Positions 32,936-40,592 of a stretch of DNA of 64,000 nt are shown here, piece by piece; position 1 is the stretch's first letter; the number at the start of each line of letters is the position of its first letter. The stretch comes from Terriglobia bacterium. GTDB taxonomy: Bacteria > Acidobacteriota > Terriglobia > Terriglobales > Acidobacteriaceae. The notes below the pieces were generated by a model that had not been told where the DNA came from, searched no databases, and worked only from the letters and a program-made list of their open reading frames with translations. The translations under genes and the position numbers were made by a program. Where the stretch lies: assembly GCA_020073215.1 (NCBI GenBank), contig JAIQFO010000015.1:1-64000 (forward strand), read 5' to 3'.

Positions 32936-34459
32936 CTAATGAGCGCGTTTCCGTTCCAGCAGCACCAGTCCGTGCGCCGGAATCTTGATGGCGACCGATC
33001 CATTCTTCAGTTCGTGCACCTCTGGCGCGGAGAGTTCGGCGGCGCGGCGGAGTTGCCGGATTTGTGTCTCGGTGGGATAACGCGGAGAACCCATGGCAAG
33101 GTACGCTTGATGCACGTCTCCATGTTCGGGATCGACTCGCCATACCGTGACCTGGGACGCGCCCGTTTCGCGGAACGTTAATTTCACCTCCTTGCCGGTC
33201 CCGGCGGTCCCGGGAGCGGCGAGATTCCAGGCCGCAACCACCAGCGTGCCGTCCCGCCGGCGGGTGACCAATACCGAATCCGACGCGACCGCCAGCCGCT
33301 CGTCTCCGAGTTGGTGCAGAATCCGGAACGCGTTATAGGCGGGCTTCGGAATTCCCCCGGCCGCGATCAGTCCAAAGCCGCCGTAGAAAGGCTGCTTCAC
33401 CACCCCCTGCTCCTCAAACACATCGGAGAACGTCCAGTAAGACATTCCGTTGACCCAACCGTCGCACTGGCGGATGGTGTCAGCCAGCCACGGGCCCATG
33501 TAGGCCGAGTCGGTCACGTCCGGTTCATTCATGTAGCTGGCATTGAATTCGGTCCAGAACAACGGCAGGCCGGGCATGGGCGAGGCGCTGATCTGGTCGT
33601 GAACCTTCTTCACCGCGCGGCATACCATGCGGTCGCGCGGGATCGCTTCCTGCGTGCCAAACACGTCTTCGGATTTGTCGTTTCCATACACGTGCGACGA
33701 AACGAAGTCCACCGGAACCTTGTTCTCCGCGCAGTGTCGAATGAAAGCATCGGCCCAGGCAGCTTGCGCAGTGGCGGGACCACCGACCCGCAGACGCGGA
33801 CTTACCTGCTTGAGCGCGCGCGCGGTGTGATCGTAAAGCTGCCAGTAAGTGGCCTGTTTCGGATCGCCCGCCCAAAAATCAAGATTGGGCTCGTTCCAGA
33901 CCTCAAAGTACCACTGCGAAACTTCGTCGATACCGTAGCGCTCCACCAGGTGCCGGGTGAACTGGGTGATGAGGTCGTCCCACCGATTCCAGTCTTTGGG
34001 CGGCGAGACGTTCTGCTGGTACCAGAACGCATGAAGAGCGTTCTTGTCCGCCGCCAGTTTCTTCGGCATGAAACTCAGTTCGATGAACGGACGCACGCCG
34101 TTGGCCAGCAAGCCGTCATAGATCTGATCGACATAAGAAAAGTTGTACAGGGGATGACCCTGCGCGTCCTCGTCGTAGATGCCGACCTCATCATGAAAAA
34201 TGGCATGGAAGCGCACGTATTCGAACCCGGTAATCTTCTTTACCTCGCGGAGGTCGTCGCGATAGCTCTCGCGCAAAGACAGAACGGCGCGTCCGGAACC
34301 AAACATCCGCTCCCAGAAGTGAGGAAAGGGATGAGCCGGGGCGGAGGCGTCGATGACAACCGCGTCGGAGTCCTGCGACGCACTTACCTGAGCCGGAGCC
34401 CGCGCTGCCAGGATCACGGAAAAAATGGCAAGAAGGACGAGCCGCGCGCTGGTTCCCAT
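32936..34459 (-). CDS. Secreted glycoside hydrolase, GH39-like
   Basis: The protein has 507 residues. It has a signal peptide (LVLLAIFSVILAARAPA). The (beta/alpha)8 domain carries the clan GH-A pair: the acid/base Glu in YFEVWNEPNLDFW and the nucleophile Glu in LPLFWTEFNASY. HPFPHFWERMFGSGRA, YVRFHAIFHDEVGIY and FVSSHVYGND are typical of the beta-xylosidase/iduronidase family GH39. A beta-sandwich C-terminal part (TVWRVDPEHG, GLVLLERKR) follows. It probably acts outside the cytoplasm on plant-derived xylosides. It is monocistronic. Confidence 0.88.
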   Translation of the reverse strand: MGTSARLVLLAIFSVILAARAPAQVSASQDSDAVVIDASAPAHPFPHFWERMFGSGRAVLSLRESYRDDLREVKKITGFEYVRFHAIFHDEVGIYDEDAQGHPLYNFSYVDQIYDGLLANGVRPFIELSFMPKKLAADKNALHAFWYQQNVSPPKDWNRWDDLITQFTRHLVERYGIDEVSQWYFEVWNEPNLDFWAGDPKQATYWQLYDHTARALKQVSPRLRVGGPATAQAAWADAFIRHCAENKVPVDFVSSHVYGNDKSEDVFGTQEAIPRDRMVCRAVKKVHDQISASPMPGLPLFWTEFNASYMNEPDVTDSAYMGPWLADTIRQCDGWVNGMSYWTFSDVFEEQGVVKQPFYGGFGLIAAGGIPKPAYNAFRILHQLGDERLAVASDSVLVTRRRDGTLVVAAWNLAAPGTAGTGKEVKLTFRETGASQVTVWRVDPEHGDVHQAYLAMGSPRYPTETQIRQLRRAAELSAPEVHELKNGSVAIKIPAHGLVLLERKRAH

Positions 34460-34561
34460 GAAAACGATCCTCGAGGTTGAAAGGGCCGGACGGCGACGCC
34501 AGGTTCCGCCTTCCAGACCCCTGGAAATTGCCTGTCCGCGATAAACCTCGACAGAATAACA

Positions 34562-37144
34562 TCAGTCCCCGGGACCACCCACCGGTCTCGATCCCAGCTC
34601 TGGGGTCGCCTGTGGTTTTGCCCGCCAGGATGGATAGAGCAACGCCGGCATATCCACGAGCACGGGCGCCTCTGGCGGTTGCCTATCGGACGCACTCGGC
34701 GGCGAGAGCATCTCCTCCGCGTTCCCCGCCTGATCGCAACCGGCGTACGTGAATTGCGGCACGATCCGCTTGAGTTGAGCCAGGATGGGCTCGCGCTTTC
34801 CTAGCGACATCGCTACATAGAGTTCGTCGAGACTGCGTTTCAGCGCCGGCCAGGCCAGCTTTGCTCCTTCCGCACAGGCGATCTTTTCACAGGCGCTCGG
34901 GAAAACCCGCTCCTCGGAATAAAAGAGCTCCTCGAACAGCTTTTCGCCCGGACGCAGGCCGATGAACTTGAATCCCTGGCGGGGTTTGCCGGAGAGGCGA
35001 ACCAGGGTTTCCGCCAGGTCCGTGATGCGCACCGGTTCCCCCATGTCGAGCACCAGGATTTCTCCCTTCCGGCCGATCGCGAACGCCTGCAAGACCAGGC
35101 TCACCGCCTCGGATAGGGTCATGAAAAAGCGGGTGATTTCGGGGTGCGTGATGGTGATGGGCTGATTCTTGCGGATCTGCTCCTGAAAGATCGGAATCAC
35201 GCTGCCGTTCGATCCGAGGACATTGCCGAACCGCACCGAGACACAGCGCATTCGCTCCAGGGGCCAGGCCGCGAGAATCAATTCTCCCACCCGCTTCGTG
35301 CAGCCCATGACGTTCGTCGGGTTCACGGCCTTGTCGGAGGAAATCATCAGGAAGGTGGAACACTTCGTACTCTCGGCCACGTTCAGCAACGACAGCAAGC
35401 CGAAAACGTTGTTCCCGACCGCCTCCTCCACATTGTCTTCCATGACCGGCACGTGCTTGTAGGCGGCGGCATGGAAAACCACCTCGACCCCGTAGGTCAG
35501 AAAGATTCTGCGCATGCGCTCGGGATGGGTGAAGTCGGCGACACAAAACACCTTGCGATTATTGTGGTAATGGCTGTTGCCGTCGCCCTGCGCCAGTTGA
35601 TGCTGCAGGTGAAAGATCCCGGTTTCATTCTGGTCGAGGCAGACCAGAAGCTTCGGTTGGTAGGTGCGGATTTGCCGGCATAGCTCGGAGCCGATCGATC
35701 CCGCGGCTCCCGTCACCATCACCACGCGGTCGCGAATATGCTCGCCGACCGGCTCCAGATCGAGGTCGACCGGGACGCGTCCCAGAAGATCCGAAAGTGA
35801 AACTTCCCGCGACTGCTGCAGGTTGACCCGGCCCGCGATCAATTCCGCGAGGGCGGGGACGGTTCGGAAGGCGGCGTTCGCCTCTTTACAAACCGCCACC
35901 AGCCGGCGCATCTGGGCCGGGCTCGCCGAGGGAATCGCAATCAGGACTTCCTCGATTCTTTGCTGGCCGACTATCTTCCCGAGCGCTTCTACCCCGCCTA
36001 GCACCGGCACGCCCAGAACCCGCAACCCCTTCTTGAGCGGGTTGTCATCGACACAACCGATCACCCGATAGCCCGTCTCCGCTTGCTGGGTTTCGCGAAT
36101 GATCATCTGGGCGGCATGCCCCGCGCCCACCAGGAGCAGACGTTTCGAGGCCGAGTCCTCCCGCACCGTTCTCGCCAGCATGCGGGAGAGAACGCGTATC
36201 CCCGTCAAAAGCATAAAGGTGATCAACGCCTCCAATACATAAACGGACAGCGGAAACGCCTTCAGTCCCCACCCATAGCGCACGATGAGGAAGAACCAGA
36301 GCGAACCCGTGAGGATGGCTTTCATGACGTCCACGGCATCGCTGATGCCCGAGGCCGCACCGTAGGCCAGCAGTTTGGTCAGCGGTCCGGGATATTCGTG
36401 TGCGATCACGCTAGCGATCGACCAGGCGGCCAGGGCATGTTCGGAAGGGAACGAGGCGCCTCCCGCTCCGAAGCTCGCGGCGTGCGCTTCGTTCGGACGT
36501 GGCCTCTGAAAAGCAAATTTCATGACTTCGCCCACGACGACGCTATTCACCGCCGCTTCGCCCGCCAGAAAACCGGCTTCCCGGCTGTGGCCGTCGTGGG
36601 TGGCGGTCCCGCGCAGGTACAGGCTCGAAGCACTCGCGATCATGGCTGCCAGTCCGTAGTTACTGAAGGCGCTGCTGTGGGCAACCGGAGAGTTTCCGAA
36701 ATGCCGCATAATATCGCCGTCGCCGTCCGCCGCCACCAAGCCCAGGGTTCCGACGCCGAATGGCACCAGCCAGTTTCTGTCTTTATCCAGGGCACGCAAG
36801 GCATGAAGATGCAGCGGACGGGTCCAGATTGTTTTCTGATCCAGCAAAAGATTGTGTTCCAGACGCGCCAGGCACAAACCGTGCCCCGCTTCTGATCCTT
36901 TCTTTGCCGCTCGATCTTCATTTCGATCTTCATTGGGATCTTCATTGGGATCTTCATTGGGATTGACTCTGCGCGGCTTCGCCCCACCGGCCCCGAGTCC
37001 TTGGCGCGTGCGGCTTCGACCCCGGCCGGCGCAGGGGTTCTCGGTATCGGGAGTCGATGCCCAGCCGCGGACGGTGGAACCGAACAGCAGAGCCACGGCC
37101 AGCGTCGGACAAAAACGCCCCCGGAATTTGCCGGAAGCAAGCAT
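34562..37144 (-). CDS. PAP2 phosphatase / CapD-type nucleotide-sugar dehydratase chimera
   Basis: The protein has 860 residues. Residues about 90-275 are a PAP2-type phosphatase with motif 1 (KFAFQRPRP) and motif 2 (SFPSEHALAAWS). Motif 3 (SR...H...D) is missing; instead the sequence passes into DAVDVMKAILTGSLWFFLIVRYGWG, the last membrane helices of CapD/FlaA1/PglF-like enzymes. A CoA-binding/Rossmann-type regulatory domain follows (LLLVGAGHAAQMIIRET), then the catalytic SDR domain with TGAAGSIGSELCRQI, AAAYKHVPVMEDN and SSDKAVNPTNVMGCTKR. That domain is the UDP-HexNAc 4,6-dehydratase type. The gene starts 3 bases after the UpxY-type gene. The join may be a true fusion or an assembly error. 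Confidence 0.85.
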   Translation of the reverse strand: MLASGKFRGRFCPTLAVALLFGSTVRGWASTPDTENPCAGRGRSRTRQGLGAGGAKPRRVNPNEDPNEDPNEDRNEDRAAKKGSEAGHGLCLARLEHNLLLDQKTIWTRPLHLHALRALDKDRNWLVPFGVGTLGLVAADGDGDIMRHFGNSPVAHSSAFSNYGLAAMIASASSLYLRGTATHDGHSREAGFLAGEAAVNSVVVGEVMKFAFQRPRPNEAHAASFGAGGASFPSEHALAAWSIASVIAHEYPGPLTKLLAYGAASGISDAVDVMKAILTGSLWFFLIVRYGWGLKAFPLSVYVLEALITFMLLTGIRVLSRMLARTVREDSASKRLLLVGAGHAAQMIIRETQQAETGYRVIGCVDDNPLKKGLRVLGVPVLGGVEALGKIVGQQRIEEVLIAIPSASPAQMRRLVAVCKEANAAFRTVPALAELIAGRVNLQQSREVSLSDLLGRVPVDLDLEPVGEHIRDRVVMVTGAAGSIGSELCRQIRTYQPKLLVCLDQNETGIFHLQHQLAQGDGNSHYHNNRKVFCVADFTHPERMRRIFLTYGVEVVFHAAAYKHVPVMEDNVEEAVGNNVFGLLSLLNVAESTKCSTFLMISSDKAVNPTNVMGCTKRVGELILAAWPLERMRCVSVRFGNVLGSNGSVIPIFQEQIRKNQPITITHPEITRFFMTLSEAVSLVLQAFAIGRKGEILVLDMGEPVRITDLAETLVRLSGKPRQGFKFIGLRPGEKLFEELFYSEERVFPSACEKIACAEGAKLAWPALKRSLDELYVAMSLGKREPILAQLKRIVPQFTYAGCDQAGNAEEMLSPPSASDRQPPEAPVLVDMPALLYPSWRAKPQATPELGSRPVGGPGD
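36913..36960. repeat. 12-base tandem repeat inside the PAP2/CapD gene
   Basis: Four tandem copies of GATCTTCATTGG are present (the first ends TTC). They code on the minus strand for a PNED/RNED repeat near residue 62-78, in the linker before the PAP2 domain. The copy number is likely to vary between strains by slippage, in frame because the unit is 12 bases. Confidence 0.85.
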
Positions 37145-37147
37145 GTC

Positions 37148-37783
37148 CTAGAGTGGCCGGCACGGCTGGGTTTGCGGGTTGGGCGGAGCGGCGAAGCCGG
37201 GCGGCAGAACGATGCGGCCACCGCGATTCGCCACCGGTTCCAAATCGTCGGCGTCAACTTCCACGGCTACGCTTTGCATGATCACGTCCAGCGCCACCAC
37301 CACCCGAAAATTGTTTTTCTTGCGGACCAGCACGCCCTCGATCCCCCTCATCGGTCCCGCCTTGATGCGGACTCGCTCCCCAATCACGAGGTAGGGATGA
37401 GGTTCGATGTTCCGCTGCCCGAGGCCGGAGCGAAGGGCTTCGATTTCAAACTGCGGAAGTGGCGCCAGAGTTCGTCCAAAACCAACCAGCGACTGTACCC
37501 CCGGCACTTCGAGCACGCGCACCCGTTCCCGGGGGTCGATATGCACAAATACGTAATTGGGAAAAAGCGGCAGCTCCAGGTTCATCTCGCAGCGGTTCTT
37601 CCACCGATGGCGGGCTCGGTACAGCGGCAAGAACGATTCGATTTGGCGCTCGGCCAAGTGCCAGGCCACGCGTTTCTCGTGATGCGAATTAGTGTAGGCC
37701 GCAAACCAGTTCGCGGAAAACTCCTGTGCCGATGCCAACCCGCCCACCTCTTGCTCTCCTCGCGTTGCCACAACCGTCTGCAT
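37148..37783 (-). CDS. UpxY/NusG-like transcription antiterminator
   Basis: The protein has 211 residues. It has the NGN domain (WFAAYTNSHHEKRVAWHLAERQIESFLPLYRARHRWKNR, LPLFPNYVFVHI, VPGVQSLVGFG) and a KOW motif (VIGERVRIKAGPMRGIEGVLVRK). This is the layout of specialised NusG paralogs (UpxY, RfaH, LoaP) that open polysaccharide operons by suppressing termination. Only one polysaccharide-type gene follows in this window (the CapD-like chimera). A leader hairpin lies upstream (37811-37830). The gene probably regulates its own downstream gene. Confidence 0.88.
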   Translation of the reverse strand: MQTVVATRGEQEVGGLASAQEFSANWFAAYTNSHHEKRVAWHLAERQIESFLPLYRARHRWKNRCEMNLELPLFPNYVFVHIDPRERVRVLEVPGVQSLVGFGRTLAPLPQFEIEALRSGLGQRNIEPHPYLVIGERVRIKAGPMRGIEGVLVRKKNNFRVVVALDVIMQSVAVEVDADDLEPVANRGGRIVLPPGFAAPPNPQTQPCRPL

Positions 37784-38348
37784 GACTTGCCTTCCCCAAC
37801 GAGTGAAGCTTCGCTAGCCCCGCTTAGCGAGGTTCCTTAGAACTTTCATATTTCTAGTTGACAGCCCACGCCCTCTATTGCACGTGCCCTGCCACCGCGT
37901 TGCGCGCGTTGGGCTGAGGTTTGTCGTTCTGTTCGTTGTGGTTACGAGTTCGTTGAGCAGCCTTCTTTCTTGCCATTCCCGATGCGGGAACCCGAATCGG
38001 GTCGCGGGTCCTGACTGACCGTTCGCCGCCCGCACGCTCAGCCTTTCGAGGTGCACCCCGGGTCCCCAACGCCCTCCGCTCTCGCCGCGACCTCGGCTCC
38101 ATCGCGATCCCGGCTGTCCGAAAAAGATGCGACCGTTCCCAGCCCGCGCGCCGTGTCCGCAGTTTTCATCACATTTTCGGTGTGAGCGGTCTCACTGAAT
38201 CCCATCCCGCCTTTCAGCGAAACTGCGATTGCCCAGGGTCGTACGCAATACTCTTCGCTCCGCAACCGAAGGCGAGAGTGCGTAGCTGGAGATGCCCATG
38301 GTGCATCAGACAAGCCGTCCGCCATTACCTTAAAGGAGTGACATCACC
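37784..38348. other. Divergent intergenic region before the antiterminator and DUF2934 genes
   Basis: This region of 565 bases contains a leader hairpin of the antiterminator gene at 37811-37830 and a palindrome GTGAGCGGTCTCAC near 38182, similar in spacing to but not matching the GTGAY-N4-RTCAC set. The DUF2934 gene has a good AAAGGAG site near its start. Nothing else is recognised. Confidence 0.45.
37811..37830 (-). promoter_or_regulatory. Leader hairpin upstream of the antiterminator gene
   Basis: TCGCTA pairs with TAGCGA around an 8-base loop, within the untranslated leader between the probable promoter and ATG 37783. RfaH- and UpxY-type factors load at a hairpin formed on the non-template strand, so this is a candidate ops-like element. 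The assignment rests on position only. Confidence 0.4.
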
Positions 38349-38552
38349 ATGAAACCCGCGCCCGCCACGTCCACCCGGTTAACGACAACCAACCAAACCG
38401 CCGGATCTACCAGTGACCTTCAAGAGCAAGTCCGCCGTCGGGCCTACGAACTGTACGAGGAGCGAGGAAGAGTCAACGGGCATGACGTGGCCGATTGGCT
38501 GCAAGCCGAGTCGGAGGTGAGGCAGCAGAAGTCGAAGGCCATGGCGGCGTAG
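38349..38552 (+). CDS. DUF2934 small protein
   Basis: The protein has 67 residues. After a Thr/Ala-rich N-terminus comes the DUF2934 core (LQEQVRRRAYELYEERGRVNGHDVADWLQAESEV), the same motif as in the N-terminal part of the Hsp20 fusion at 28494-29012. AAAGGAG precedes ATG 38349 at good distance. The family is small, helical and of unknown function. It ends about 60 bases before the histidine kinase gene. Confidence 0.85.
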   Translation: MKPAPATSTRLTTTNQTAGSTSDLQEQVRRRAYELYEERGRVNGHDVADWLQAESEVRQQKSKAMAA

Positions 38553-38610
38553 AACCAGGCGCCCCCGGCGAGGTTGGTAAATTGAGCCGCCCCCGTTGTA
38601 TTCTCGGGAC

Positions 38611-39957
38611 GTGCCGCGCTCGCCTGCTCCCCACCGGTCTCCAACTCCCGGATTATTCTTGGGGCTGATCATCACCCTGGCGGCCGTGGTTGCCTACTCG
38701 GGATATATCACGCGGCAGATCTCCGGCTTGCGCGAACTGCAGAACAATCTGGTCGACCGCAACCGGAAAGACTCTCTGCAGTTGCTACGCATCCAGAACG
38801 ATTTGAACTTGCTCGCGCTGGCCATGCGCGACATGCTGGATAACGATGAACCCTATCCCCTGACGGCCTGGTCGGCGCAATTCCAGCGCGTTCGCACCGA
38901 TCTCGACGACGCGCTGCGCCGCGAACAGCAAGTTGCCCCGGTGAACCGCACCGCCGACCAGGAGCAATACCTGGAGAATTCGGTCGCGCAATTCTGGGAC
39001 GCCGCGGATCGCACCTTTGCCCTGGCGCGTGCTCCCAACCAGGCCGAGGCCAGGACGCAGATTCGAATCTCGCTCCGCGCCCGGCAGGAAGCGCTGAGCA
39101 CCGCCGTCTCCCGCCTGCTGGTCCAGAACAACGAGAGCGAAGAGCAAGCCGCGCTGCGTATTTCGCAGATTTACAGCGGCGTGCAACGCCAGGTCTATCT
39201 TTTCCTGACGGCGACTCTGGTTGCCATCCTCTTTACCAGTCTTTACCTGATCCGCTCCAACCGCCGTTTGTTCCGGCAACTTGCCGCGCTTTCCGAACAG
39301 CGCAGCGAACTTGCCCAGAAGCTCATTGCCACCCAGGAATCCACCTTGCGTCACATCTCCCGTGAACTGCACGACGAGTTCGGACAGATTCTGACGGCCG
39401 TGGGAGCGATGCTGACGCGCGCGGAAAAACATTCCCCGGAAAATTCAGACCTGCGCGCGGAACTGCATGAAGTCTGTGAGATTACCCAAAGTACGCTCGA
39501 CAAAGTGCGCAGCCTCTCGCAGGCCCTGCATCCCGTGATGCTCGAAGAAACCGGACTGGAGAGCACTCTCGACTGGTATTTGCCGGTGGTGGAAAGGCAG
39601 GCTGGCGTTCACGTATTCTATGAGAAATCGGGCGAACCTTTTCCTGTCGACGGCAACGCCGCCATTCATGTGTACCGCGTGGTGCAGGAAGCCTTGAATA
39701 ATTTGACCCGGCATTCGGGGGCCAGGGAAGCGTGGGTCCGTCTGCGGTTTCTTCCGCAGGCTTTGGAAGTCGAAGTAGAAGATCACGGCCGTGGCTTCGA
39801 AACGCAGGCCGCGAAGCAGGGAATTGGCCTGGTCGCGATGCGGGAGCGCGCCGAGTTGATGGGCGGCACGGTTGAGTTCTTGCGGCCCCCACCAGCGGCG
39901 GGTGGAAAAGGAACGCTGGTTCGATTACGAGTTCCCAGAAAGAGGCTGGAAGGTTGA
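38611..39957 (+). CDS. Sensor histidine kinase, NarX/DegS (HisKA_3) type
   Basis: The protein has 448 residues. Two membrane helices (near residues 12-36 and 195-215) flank an extracytoplasmic helical sensor domain. After a short coiled coil comes the HisKA_3 dimerisation helix with phosphoacceptor His in RHISRELHDEFGQIL. The ATPase domain has VVQEALNNLTRHSGA (N-box) and DHGRGFE (G1), then GIGLVAMRERAELMGGT. The start is uncertain: GTG 38611 or TTG 38596. The stop overlaps the following response-regulator start (TGATG), so kinase and regulator are translationally coupled. Confidence 0.92.
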   Translation: MPRSPAPHRSPTPGLFLGLIITLAAVVAYSGYITRQISGLRELQNNLVDRNRKDSLQLLRIQNDLNLLALAMRDMLDNDEPYPLTAWSAQFQRVRTDLDDALRREQQVAPVNRTADQEQYLENSVAQFWDAADRTFALARAPNQAEARTQIRISLRARQEALSTAVSRLLVQNNESEEQAALRISQIYSGVQRQVYLFLTATLVAILFTSLYLIRSNRRLFRQLAALSEQRSELAQKLIATQESTLRHISRELHDEFGQILTAVGAMLTRAEKHSPENSDLRAELHEVCEITQSTLDKVRSLSQALHPVMLEETGLESTLDWYLPVVERQAGVHVFYEKSGEPFPVDGNAAIHVYRVVQEALNNLTRHSGAREAWVRLRFLPQALEVEVEDHGRGFETQAAKQGIGLVAMRERAELMGGTVEFLRPPPAAGGKGTLVRLRVPRKRLEG

Positions 39958-40592
39958 TGCGCATGCCGGACAAAATTTCAGTTTTGCTGGTGGATGACCA
40001 TAGCCTGGTGCGGCGCGGGTTCCGGCGCATTTTGGAGGATGAGGCGGACATCGCAGTTGCCGGCGAGGCTGGGGACGGCGCGGAAGCAATCCGGCTCGCC
40101 GACGAGCTTAGCCCGAAAGTGATTGTCATGGATTGCGCCATGCCCGGCATGAACGGACTCGAAGCTACGCGTCAGATTCTTCGCAAGCATCCCGAGGCTT
40201 TGGTGCTCATGCTCAGCATGCATCCGGAGGAGACTCTGGTGCGGCAGGCGCTCGAAGCCGGAGCGCGCGGCTATGTTCTGAAAAATGCGGTCGACCTCGA
40301 GTTGGGCGCCGCCATCCGGCGCGTGGCCAACGGCGAAACCGTGCTCGACTCCCAACTCAAGCGTCCGGCGGCGCTCAAAGGCAGCCGTACCGCTGGCCTT
40401 ACTCCCCGCGAACTCGAAGTCCTGCAAATGATCGTGGATGGCAAGTCCAACAAGCAGATTGCGTCTGCCCTTGACCTCAGTGTGAACACCGTCGCCGTCC
40501 ATCGGGCCAACATGATGGACGCGTTGGGAACCCACAAGACCGCCGAGCTGGTCGTCTACGCCATCCGCAACGGATTGGTCGACCTGCCGTGA
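39957..40592 (+). CDS. NarL/LuxR-type response regulator
   Basis: The protein has 211 residues. The receiver domain has LLVDDHSLVRRGFRRIL, phosphoacceptor Asp in VIVMDCAMPGMNGLEA, LMLSMHPEE and GARGYVLKNA. The C-terminal LuxR helix-turn-helix is GLTPRELEVLQMIVDGKSNKQIASALDLSVNTVAVHRANMM. It is the natural partner of the kinase encoded just upstream. The stop overlaps the GTG start of the following CRTAC1 gene (GTGA), so all three genes are one operon. The regulator may control that gene. Confidence 0.94.
   Translation: MRMPDKISVLLVDDHSLVRRGFRRILEDEADIAVAGEAGDGAEAIRLADELSPKVIVMDCAMPGMNGLEATRQILRKHPEALVLMLSMHPEETLVRQALEAGARGYVLKNAVDLELGAAIRRVANGETVLDSQLKRPAALKGSRTAGLTPRELEVLQMIVDGKSNKQIASALDLSVNTVAVHRANMMDALGTHKTAELVVYAIRNGLVDLP

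Noticed and set aside
33311..34480. Plus-strand frame of 389 codons opposite the GH39 gene
   Set aside because: It is a shadow of a gene with WNEPN and an E nucleophile motif and has no family pattern.
38182..38195. Palindrome GTGAGCGGTCTCAC resembling the FNR-type sites
   Set aside because: It has G and C where the six sites have Y and R, so it does not fit the consensus. It lies outside the region with the other sites.
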